Shown here piece after piece: positions 1 to 7,100 of a DNA stretch of 7,360 nt. Position 1 is the stretch's first letter, and each line of letters starts with the position of its first letter. Origin of the DNA: an uncultured Planctomycetaceae bacterium (lineage in GTDB: Bacteria; Planctomycetota; Planctomycetia; Pirellulales; UBA1268); assembly GCA_937900985.1 (NCBI GenBank), contig CALCGM010000127.1, forward strand, positions 1 to 7,360, read 5' to 3'. Made by a program: the position numbers and the translations under genes. The notes under the pieces were generated by a model. The model was not told the DNA's origin, searched no databases, and saw nothing but the letters and a program-made list of their open reading frames with translations.

Positions 1-34
1 CGCCCTGCCCCTCGGGCCTACCTTCCCGCCCCTC

Positions 35-56
35 GCCGAGTCGGCTCCGCTTTTTT
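35..56 (+). terminator. Weak terminator-like hairpin plus T-tract
   Basis: A short stem (GCCG 35-38 with CGGC 42-45, three-base loop) is followed by TCCGC and then six T residues (51-56). The stem is only four pairs and is separated from the T run by five bases, so it is a poor intrinsic terminator. If real, it would end a gene lying upstream of the window. Confidence 0.2.
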
Positions 57-115
57 CGTGCGGTGCGGGCAGCGATATCGGGGGAGAGAGCTCCTGGCTC
101 TGCACAACTGACGCA

Positions 116-1606
116 ATGACAACAGCTCGCATCATGTCCGATACCCGACGATCTTCTCTCGAAGTCTCGCCCGCTCCGCGGCTCCGCCCCGACGGTTTTT
201 CTGGGGTTTTCTGGACTGCTGCGGTCGTGTGGCTGGTCGCGATGAATGCCGGCTGCACGTCGTCGCTGACGGCGATTGCGCTCCGCGATGCGATGCGGGA
301 AATCGCGGAATACGGGCGACGAGGCGATCAGGCCATCGACGAGGCTGACGAAGAGCAGCTCGCCGACGATGCCGCCCCCGAAGACCTGATGTCGCTTGAG
401 GAAGCGATTGACTCAGCCGTCACAAGGCTGGCTGCTGTTGGCAGACTCGATGCGGAGGCCCGGCAGATGCTGCTGGAAACGCTCGAGTCGACCGGCCAGG
501 AAGACTGGCCCATCGTGATCGAGTCGTTTGCCTCATCGCTTGAGGAGATGTCCAGGGGTGACGACGCGATTGAGCAGGTGGCTGAAACACTTGAGGCCGA
601 GGCGAATGAGGCCGCAGCGGACAACGCAGCGGTGCCGGAGGCAATGGCTGCCGACGAGCCGGTCGCCGCGGTCGATCCCGAGGAGGTGACCGAACTGGCC
701 GCAGCTGCGGAAGCAGGCGAGGCGGAAGCCGTCGCCGAACCCGCCGTGGAGGCCAGCCCCGAGCAGCTGGTCAGCGGACCACCGAACGCGACCGAGGAAG
801 AAACGCCACACGTCGCCGAAACCGAGCAGGAGCCGGCCCCGGCGGTGGTGGCAGAGCAGCCCGCAGAAGAGACGGTTCCGGTGGCCGCCGTGGAGGCCGT
901 CGAGCCGCCGGCCGACAACGTCGCCGAGCAGGCAGCCCCTGCGGCGGAGCGTGCGGAGCCATCGCTGCTCGCGGTCAGCGAGGCAGACACCTCCGCGGAA
1001 GCCGGGCCAGAGGCGTTGGCCACAAACGCGAGCCCCGGCCTGCTTGCCGATCGCGTCACCTCCGCCATTCGTGAGCTGCCCGTGAGTGAGACGCCATCGC
1101 TGTCGCCCGAGGAGACGATGCAGCGGCTTGAAGAGGCGCTCGCGTTGGCTCGCCGGCAGGCGCCCCTGCGGGTCGACAACCCCTGCTTTGCCTGGCAGGT
1201 GCGGGCCTGGGGCGATGTTGAACGCTGCGATGTGTCTCGGTTTCATACCGGCCAGCAGGTGATCGTCTACTTTGAGGTGGATAACCTCACCAGCGACCAG
1301 CAGTCTGATGGGCATGCCACCAAACTCGATACCGAACTGAGGCTCGTCAACGCCTCCGGCGAATGTCTCCATGAGTGGGAGTTTCCGCCCCTGGCGGAGA
1401 GCTGCCCCACGCCTCGTCGTGACTATTTTGCTCGCTACATTCTTGAGCTTCCTGAAGGGATCGCTCCTGGGCCGCTGCGGCTGGAGATGACCGTCAACGA
1501 TCTCCTCGGGGAGAAGTCGGCGGATGTTGCCCTGCCTCTTGAGCTGGTCGGCACGCCGAATCTCCCTGATGAGCGAGTGGCGAGCGACGCCACGCTGCTG
1601 CGGTAG
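116..1606 (+). CDS. Secreted (probable lipo-)protein with Ala/Glu/Pro-rich linker and planctomycete-type C-terminal domain
   Basis: This is a 496-residue protein of unknown function. The N-terminus is basic (RR at 11-12), then has a hydrophobic segment at about 31-44 and NAGC at 44-47, which looks like a lipobox with an unusual Asn at -3. Export and lipidation at Cys47 are therefore plausible, not certain. Residues 50-160 are charged and probably helical. Residues 160-305 are low-complexity Ala/Glu/Pro/Val, acidic, like an extended periplasmic spacer. Residues 350-480 form a compact, probably beta-rich domain with GQQVIVYFEVDN (379-390), WEFPPL (421-426), RRDYFARY (434-441) and LEMTVNDLLGEKS (456-468). 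From memory, this pattern (an aromatic core, then a polar RRDFF-like motif, then a TxxD-like strand) recurs at the C-terminus of many uncharacterised planctomycete secreted proteins. Neither possible start (116, or ATG 134) has a good ribosome binding site; 116 keeps the longest frame. It ends in TAG, 161 bases before the next gene, with no evident link to the metal-efflux genes. Confidence 0.85.
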   Translation: MTTARIMSDTRRSSLEVSPAPRLRPDGFSGVFWTAAVVWLVAMNAGCTSSLTAIALRDAMREIAEYGRRGDQAIDEADEEQLADDAAPEDLMSLEEAIDSAVTRLAAVGRLDAEARQMLLETLESTGQEDWPIVIESFASSLEEMSRGDDAIEQVAETLEAEANEAAADNAAVPEAMAADEPVAAVDPEEVTELAAAAEAGEAEAVAEPAVEASPEQLVSGPPNATEEETPHVAETEQEPAPAVVAEQPAEETVPVAAVEAVEPPADNVAEQAAPAAERAEPSLLAVSEADTSAEAGPEALATNASPGLLADRVTSAIRELPVSETPSLSPEETMQRLEEALALARRQAPLRVDNPCFAWQVRAWGDVERCDVSRFHTGQQVIVYFEVDNLTSDQQSDGHATKLDTELRLVNASGECLHEWEFPPLAESCPTPRRDYFARYILELPEGIAPGPLRLEMTVNDLLGEKSADVALPLELVGTPNLPDERVASDATLLR

Positions 1607-1621
1607 TCGGCCTGCTCTGGT

Positions 1622-1651
1622 TTGACAGCCGAAAGAGTGGCGAACTACCCT
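1622..1651 (+). promoter_or_regulatory. Candidate sigma-70-type promoter upstream of the His-rich/efflux genes
   Basis: A perfect TTGACA (1622-1627) is followed after 18 bases by TACCCT (1646-1651), which keeps only the T1, A2 and T6 of the -10 consensus. It lies just after the stop of the preceding gene, in an AT-richer gap, and points toward the small His-rich gene 117 bases downstream. It is a sequence match only; the -10 is weak and promoter consensus in planctomycetes is poorly known to me. Confidence 0.3.
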
Positions 1652-1734
1652 TGCTCTCACGGGTAGACAACTGTGGTTTTTGCCTCCTTACATCAAGTGT
1701 GTCAGGGAGGCCGACGCCGCTATCACTGAGCGTT

Positions 1735-1756
1735 TGCGCAGCATGTGAGCTGCGTA
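1735..1756 (+). promoter_or_regulatory. Hairpin/dyad in the leader of the His-rich gene
   Basis: CGCAGC (1737-1742) and GCTGCG (1749-1754) form a perfect six-base dyad around the six-base centre ATGTGA. In RNA the stem extends by a G-U and a U-A pair to eight pairs. It sits 11 bases before the ATG at 1768 and downstream of the candidate promoter. It could be an operator for a metal-responsive repressor or a leader hairpin affecting ribosome access. There is no T-tract, so it is not an intrinsic terminator. Confidence 0.3.
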
Positions 1757-1767
1757 CAAGACGGTTC

Positions 1768-2226
1768 ATGCACACACCGGCCGTGCTTCGCTGCTTTCTG
1801 ATCCTTTGCCTCTGGCAGGGGCCCCTGCCCGTCTGGCACGCCCATGGCACGCTGCCCGACGCCCCCGAGGCCTCTCGGGCGTGGCTCGCCAAACACCTTG
1901 AAACGCATCATGCCTCTGTCGATCCCTGTGACGTCGTGTGCTTTGGATGGCATCTCCACTTTGAGGTGCCCCATTCCGAAGGCGACCCCGACGACGTTCC
2001 CAGCCCGAGCCTCCGCGACCCTGTCGTGATTGCGACCAACGGCGATGGTGGGAGGCTGCCAGGTGGTGGGGGGCTGCCTTTTGTCACGACGGATGCCCCG
2101 TACCCACTGGCACACAGGCCGCTGGTGGAGTCGGCGCGATCTCCCCGCTCCGCACGGAGGGGGTTCTTTCCTGACGACGCGGCGTCTCTGCCGCTCCCGC
2201 TGCGAATCGGCGTCGCCCGCTGTTAG
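1768..2226 (+). CDS. Small exported His-rich protein, possibly periplasmic metal-binding
   Basis: This is a 152-residue protein with no family I can name. From the ATG at 1768 it begins with an export signal: a hydrophobic stretch at residues 5-22, with AHG (25-27) as a possible cleavage site. An in-frame start at 1651 would add 39 residues that hide this signal, so 1768 is preferred, although no clear Shine-Dalgarno precedes it. Eight of its ten His residues fall in 24-69: HAH (24-26), HLETHH (43-48), HLH in GWHLHF (60-65) and His69. Cys54 and Cys58 form a CxxxC between them. This density of His and Cys suggests metal binding. The second half (70-152) is Gly/Pro/Arg-rich and shows no recognisable domain. 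It lies upstream of, and in the same direction as, an RND metal-efflux adaptor and pump, with a 219-base gap. An accessory role in metal sensing or periplasmic metal delivery is inference. I have an unverified memory of similar GWHxH small proteins near planctomycete RND pumps. Confidence 0.7.
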   Translation: MHTPAVLRCFLILCLWQGPLPVWHAHGTLPDAPEASRAWLAKHLETHHASVDPCDVVCFGWHLHFEVPHSEGDPDDVPSPSLRDPVVIATNGDGGRLPGGGGLPFVTTDAPYPLAHRPLVESARSPRSARRGFFPDDAASLPLPLRIGVARC

Positions 2227-2246
2227 CGGCCCCCACTGACGGCTGC

Positions 2247-2270
2247 CGGCGACCATGGCTGTGGTCGGCG
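2247..2270 (+). other. Intergenic hairpin between the His-rich gene and the adaptor gene
   Basis: CGACCA (2250-2255) pairs with TGGTCG (2262-2267) around a six-base loop, with two more pairs beyond one mismatch. It sits 20 bases after the stop of the His-rich gene. No T-run follows, so it is at most an RNA-processing or attenuation structure. The rest of the 219-base gap (2227-2445) shows no convincing gene or promoter. Confidence 0.2.
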
Positions 2271-2435
2271 AGGGTGCACGGTTTCGCTGTCAGCACGATG
2301 GCGGGCAGGTCTGCTCAGGTTTCGCATGCCTCGACGGCGCGTGGGCAGTCAGGGCGAGGCGAAGGCGATGCGTTTCCGCCCGCACAGCGACGACCGGTTT
2401 TGGCGATTCATCACCCGACACAACGATCCAACGAC

Positions 2436-2439
2436 GGAG
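2436..2439 (+). promoter_or_regulatory. Ribosome binding site that fixes the adaptor start
   Basis: GGAG lies six bases before the ATG at 2446. It is the best-placed Shine-Dalgarno sequence in the window apart from one inside the transporter gene. It supports starting the adaptor at 2446 rather than at the in-frame ATG at 2326, which would place 40 polar, Arg-rich residues ahead of the membrane anchor. Confidence 0.6.
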
Positions 2440-2445
2440 CACACG

Positions 2446-3978
2446 ATGACAGCGACCCCCTCGGTTTTCTGGCGACGGCAAACGGCCGGCTGGCTGATGG
2501 GGCTTGGCCTCATCCTGGGCGCTGCTGCTGGCGGAGGCGGAGTCTGGTTTTTCACGCAGCCGAGCGAGCCGGCCCCGGAGGCGGGGGGCGAGGTGGCCGG
2601 TGCGGAGGCTGCTGCCGATGGCCGAGCCGGTGAGCCCAGCCTGGATGGCGATGGACATGCCGGGGGCGTGCTGTTTCCTGAGGCATCCTGGGCTGCCGCG
2701 TCGCTCGAGATCGCTGCTGCAGACGTTGGCCTGATCGAGCAGGTCACGTCGGTCACCGGCAAGGTGACGCTCAACGAAGACCGGCTGGCCCACCTCTATC
2801 CGCTTGTGGAGGGCCGCGTCGATGAGGTCAATGTCGGTCTTGGTGACACCGTCACGCGGGGGCAGCAGATGGCCGTCATCCAGAGTCGCGAAGTGGGCGA
2901 TGCGATGCTCGCGCTGGCCCAGGATCGTCAGCAGCTGAGCTTTCTCAAGCAGCAGGACGCGTGGACCCAGGAGATCACGAGCAACGCGGTGGCGATGATC
3001 GACCTGCTGCGAGGGGATCCAACGGTCGAGGAGATCGAACGGCAGCTCAGCGATCGGCCCCTCGGGGAGTATCGCGACAAACTGATGACCGCCTATATCA
3101 ACAAGAGCACCAGCAAGAAAAACCTCGAGCGTCTCGAACCCCTGCGATCGCAAGGCATCGTCGCCTCGCGGCAGATCTACGAGGCCCAGGCGAGGTGGGA
3201 TGCCGACCGGGCGACCCTTCAGTCGCTGCTTGAGCAGCTTGAGCAGGAAGCCCGTCAGGCGGGCATCCGCTCCACCCAGAAGGTGACTGAGCTTCACACC
3301 CGAGTGGCGGTTGATGAGGCGGCCCTAAAGATTCTCGGCTTTGACGATGGCGACATCGCGGCGATCGATCCCGCCCAGGGAGCGGAGCTTGCCCGCTGCC
3401 CGATCGATGCCCCCTTTGACGGCACGGTGATTTCCAAGGATGTGGCCCTGATGGAGCATGTTGGCCCTGCCAACCAGATCCTGGGGGTGGCGGATCTCTC
3501 CACCGTCTGGCTCTCGGCCGATGTCTACGAAGAGCAGCTCCCGCTGATCGTGGGCGTCGGGGAGCGGACCGTTCGCTTTCGCTCCTCCGCCTGGCCCGGG
3601 GAGTCGTTTGAGGGCACGGTCTTCTATGCCGGCGATGTGGTCGACCGGGAAACCCGCACAGTCAACCTGCGGGTGGTGGCCGACAACGCTGAGCGAAAGC
3701 TGAAGCCGGGCATGTTTGTGACCATCGAACTGCCAGACATGGCTGCCGCCACGGTTTTGCAGGTGCCGCTGACGGCAGTGTTCGACCACGAAGGCCGCTC
3801 GTTCGTGTTTGTGCATCTCGGCGGCGAGCGCTTCGAGCGGCGGGATGTGGTGGTGGGCCGCCAGGGAGGCTCAGCCGTTGAGATCGCCAGCGGGCTCAAG
3901 GCTGGGGAGCAGATCGTCGTCAGCGGCGGCTTCGCCCTGAAGTCGCGGATGCTTTCGGCCCTGCTGGAAGAGGAATGA
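2446..3978 (+). CDS. czcB: Heavy-metal RND efflux periplasmic adaptor (membrane fusion protein, CzcB/CusB type)
   Basis: This 510-residue protein is the periplasmic adaptor that joins an inner-membrane RND pump to an outer-membrane channel. Residues 13-36 are a single N-terminal membrane anchor without a lipobox Cys. Residues 37-75 are an Ala/Gly/Glu-rich linker. The first half of the barrel-sandwich (lipoyl-like) domain is at about 100-147, with LYPLVEGRVDEVNVGLGDTV (118-137). A long alpha-helical hairpin covers about 148-290, Gln/Glu/Arg-rich with coiled-coil character (QSLLEQLEQEARQAG, 259-273). The second lipoyl half is at 317-350 (CPIDAPFDGTVISKDV, 318-333). The beta-barrel domain is at 351-430 (VWLSADVYEEQLPLI, 354-368; KLKPGMFVTIELP, 418-430). 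The membrane-proximal domain is at 437-500. The length is slightly above the usual 400-500 residues because of the linker. No Met-rich copper site or His-rich N-terminus is seen. It ends 66 bases before the transporter start, in the same direction, so the two are very likely co-transcribed. The symbol is family-level; the metal is not established. Confidence 0.93.
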   Translation: MTATPSVFWRRQTAGWLMGLGLILGAAAGGGGVWFFTQPSEPAPEAGGEVAGAEAAADGRAGEPSLDGDGHAGGVLFPEASWAAASLEIAAADVGLIEQVTSVTGKVTLNEDRLAHLYPLVEGRVDEVNVGLGDTVTRGQQMAVIQSREVGDAMLALAQDRQQLSFLKQQDAWTQEITSNAVAMIDLLRGDPTVEEIERQLSDRPLGEYRDKLMTAYINKSTSKKNLERLEPLRSQGIVASRQIYEAQARWDADRATLQSLLEQLEQEARQAGIRSTQKVTELHTRVAVDEAALKILGFDDGDIAAIDPAQGAELARCPIDAPFDGTVISKDVALMEHVGPANQILGVADLSTVWLSADVYEEQLPLIVGVGERTVRFRSSAWPGESFEGTVFYAGDVVDRETRTVNLRVVADNAERKLKPGMFVTIELPDMAAATVLQVPLTAVFDHEGRSFVFVHLGGERFERRDVVVGRQGGSAVEIASGLKAGEQIVVSGGFALKSRMLSALLEEE

Positions 3979-4044
3979 CGGCGGTGCCCCGTCAGGGCAG
4001 CCCGACGCTGGAACGGTTACGCCACGCATCTTGGAATCGCACTC

Positions 4045-4134
4045 ATGGTCTCGACGCTCATCGACTTCTCGCTCCACAACCGCTTTGTGGTGATGCTGCT
4101 GGCGGTCGTGCTTCTTGGAGTGGGAGCCGCCTAG
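4045..4134 (+). pseudogene. Detached 5' end of the RND transporter gene: 29 codons plus in-frame amber stop
   Basis: The frame opened by the ATG at 4045 is the same as that of the long transporter frame downstream. It encodes 29 residues ending in a hydrophobic helix (FVVMLLAVVLLGVGAA, residues 14-29), preceded by IDFSLHNR (6-13). This matches the usual start of CzcA/CusA proteins: a short amphipathic segment, then membrane helix 1. Codon 30 is TAG (4132-4134), after which the frame continues as VATLPLDAVPDLTN, the typical sequence following helix 1. Only a weak GGA (4033-4035) precedes the ATG. A single base change from CAG, TCG, TGG or TAC/TAT would create this stop, so a nonsense mutation or a base-call error is likely. 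Confidence 0.8.
4122..4126 (+). promoter_or_regulatory. Possible internal ribosome binding site for restart at GTG 4135
   Basis: GGGAG lies eight bases before the GTG at 4135, which directly follows the TAG at 4132-4134. Stop and start are adjacent, as at sites of translational re-initiation. The match may be chance, because these bases also encode the conserved Gly-rich end of helix 1. Confidence 0.3.
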
Positions 4135-7100
4135 GTGGCCACGCTGCCGCTCGATGCGGTGCCCGACCTGACCAATGTGCAGGTGCAGGTGCTGACCACG
4201 TCGCCGTCGCTGGGGCCAGTGGAGGTGGAACAGTTCATCACCTTTCCGGTGGAAAACGCCATGAGCGGGCTGCCCAAGGTGGAGGAGATTCGCTCGATCA
4301 GCCGCTTCGGCCTCTCGGCGGTGACCGTCGCCTTCGAGGAAGGTACCGACATCTACTGGGCTCGCAACCTGATCAACGAACGGCTGCAGCAGGCCCGCGA
4401 GAACATCCCGCCAGGCATGGGCGACCCGCAGATGGGCCCGATCGCCACAGGCATGAGCGAGATCTATCAGTTTGAGGTGCGTGCCAAGCCCGGCTACGAC
4501 TTCGACCAGATGGAGCTGAGGACGATCCTCGACTGGCAGATCGCCTTCCAGCTTCGGAGCGTGCCTGGGGTGATCGAAGTCAACACCTTCGGCGGGCAGC
4601 TGAAGACCTACGAGATTCAGGTCGACCCCGACAGACTGCTCAACTTCAACATCTCGCTGAGCCAGGTGTTTCAGGCTCTCGAAGAAAACAACGGTAACGC
4701 CGGTGGCGGTGCGATTGCCCGTGGCGAGGAGCAGCGGCTGATCCGTGGCGAGGGACTCGTGCAGAGCCTCGACGACATCCGCACGATCGTGCTCGACAGC
4801 CGCAGTGATGGAACGCCGATTCGCATCAGCGACATCGGTGAGGTGCGGTTTGCACCCATGCTCCGGCAAGGCGCAGTCACCCGTGATGGCGACCGCGAGG
4901 CGGTCACCGGCATGGTGATGATGATCATGGGAGGCAACTCCCGACAGGTGGTCGCAGACGTCAAGGAGCGGATTGCCGCCATCAACGACACGCTGCCGGA
5001 AGGCGTGTTTATCGACACCTTCTACGACCGCACCGAGCTTGTGGCCAAAACGATCCACACGATCACGGAAAACATCGGCGTCGGTGTGGTGCTGGTGATC
5101 GTGATGCTGTTTCTGCTGCTGGGTGACGTGCGGGCGGGGCTGATCGTGGCCGCGGCGATTCCACTCTCGGCCATGGCCGCCCTGATCGCCATGAAGCTCG
5201 CCGGCGTGTCGGCCAACCTGATGAGCCTCGGAGCGGTCGACTTCGGTGTGATCGTCGACGGGGCCGTCGTGATGGTGGAAAACGCCGTCCGGTCTGCTGC
5301 GGGCTACCAGCGGAAGCATCCCGGGAGCCGCGTGCCGCTGGGCGTCTTCAAGGCATCGAGCAAGGAGGTGGGCACGCCGATCATGTTTGCCGGCCTGATC
5401 GTGATCATCGTGTTTCTGCCCATCCTCAGCCTGGAGGGCGTCGAGGGCAAGATGTTTCGCCCGATGGCCTTCACCTTCATGTCGGCGATGACCGGCGCCC
5501 TGATCCTTTCGGTGACGGTCATGCCGGTGATGGCGTCGCTTTTTCTGGCCCGACGGGTGAGCGAGAAAGACACCTTCTTGGTGCGGTGGTGCAAGGCCCT
5601 CTACCGCCCCCTGCTTGCCGGAGCGATGCGGCACCCGGTGCTGATGCTTGGCTCGGCGATCGCTGCCTTTGTCGCGAGCGTGGTGCTTGCCTCCACCTTC
5701 GGCCTGGAGTTTGTGCCCAAACTCGATGAGGGCGACATCGCCATTCAGGCCACCCGGCTGCCGAGCGTGTCGCTTGCCACGTCGGTGGAGATGACCAAGG
5801 CGATGGAGCGGACGCTGCTGAAGTTTCCGCAGGTGGAGAGTGTCGTTTCCAAGACGGGCCGCCCCGAGATTGCCAATGACCCGATGGGCGTGCATCAGAC
5901 CGACATCTTCGTGAAGCTGCGGTCGCCAGACGGCGACACGGTTGCGGACTACGACAAGCAAGCCCTGATCGACCAGATGCACACGGCCCTCGAGGCAGAG
6001 GTGCCGGGCAACTCCTACAGCTTCACGCAGCCGATCGAGCTGCGCGTTCAGGAGCTCGTGGCTGGTGTGCGGTCAGACATCGGCTTGAGCCTCTATGGTG
6101 ACGACCTTGAGGTGCTCGCCGCCGAGGGTGACAGAATCGTGCGGGCGCTCGACAGCGTGCCAGGCGCCGCCGACGTGCAGGCTCAGCAGATCGCGGGACT
6201 GCCGTATGTGCGGGTCAAGATTCGTCGCGATGCGATCGCCCGCTACGGTATCAATGCCTCGGCGGTGCTGGATGCCGTTCGCGTGATCGGCGGGCACGTC
6301 GTCGGTGAGGTCTTCGAGGGGCAGCGGCGGTTTCCGATGCAGGTTCGCATCGCCCCCCGCTGGCGGCAAGACATCGACCGCATCGGGCAGCTCAAGGTCG
6401 ACGACGCCCTCGGCCGACAGATCCCGCTTTCCCAGCTGGCCGACATCGTTGTCGAAGACGGCCCCGCCGAGATCAGCCGCGATGCGATCCGCCGCCGGCT
6501 GCTGATTCAGTGCAATGTCCGCGGCCGTGACCTCGCCGGCTTTGTGGCCGACGCCCAGCGGACCGTGGCCGAAAAGGTCACCCTCCCCGCCGGCTATTCG
6601 CTCACCTGGGGCGGCCAGTTTGAAAACCTCGAGCGGGCCAGCAGCCGCCTGATGATTGCGGTGCCGGTGGCCCTGCTGTTGATCTTCTCGCTGGTCTATC
6701 TGACCTTTTCCTCGGTCCGGCTCACGCTGCTGATCTATCTCAATGTTCCCATCGCCGCGACCGGGGGCATCGTCGCCCTCTGGATCCGCGACATGCCCTT
6801 TTCGATTTCTGCGGGCGTGGGCTTCATCGCCTTGTTTGGCATCGCCGTCATGAATGGCGTGGTGCTGATCGAGCACATTCGCCACCTGCGGCGAGCAGGA
6901 CGGGATCGGCAGACAGCGGTCACCGAAGGCGCGATTGACCGGCTCAGGCCGGTCTTGATGACCGCCACGACCGATGCGCTCGGCTTCCTGCCGATGGCGA
7001 TCTCATCGAGCGCCGGGGCCGAGGTGCAGCGGCCCCTGGCCACGGTTGTGATCGGCGGCCTGGTCACCTCCATGGTGCTCACCCTGCTGGTGCTCCCGGC

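Noticed and set aside
1607..1632. Short inverted repeat TCGGC/GCCGA after the first gene as a terminator
   Set aside because: Five pairs with a 16-base loop and no T-run; it also overlaps the candidate -35 element.
328..1660. Long minus-strand open frames opposite the first gene (328-1179 and 533-1660)
   Set aside because: They mirror the Ala/Glu-rich coding tract, giving Ser/Ala- or Arg/Leu-rich products without domains or ribosome binding sites.
2255..2449. A 64-codon frame whose TGA overlaps the adaptor ATG (ATGA), encoding a Cys/Arg-rich peptide
   Set aside because: The overlap geometry is attractive, but third codon positions are not GC-biased like the neighbours, there is no ribosome binding site, and the start sits inside a hairpin.
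4132..4134. Selenocysteine- or pyrrolysine-type recoding at the internal stop
   Set aside because: Selenocysteine uses TGA, not TAG. Pyrrolysine use is improbable because TAG ends three genes here and the site is the end of a membrane helix, not a catalytic position.
3975..4475. A 166-codon + strand frame starting in ATGA overlap with the adaptor stop
   Set aside because: It is an out-of-frame reading of the 5' end of the transporter gene; the conserved RND sequence lies in the other frame.
3871..5982. A 703-codon open frame on the minus strand, opposite the adaptor end and the transporter
   Set aside because: Its product is His/Asp/Arg-rich with no domain, as expected for the complement of GC-rich coding DNA. 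The + strand encodes clear RND proteins across the whole stretch.
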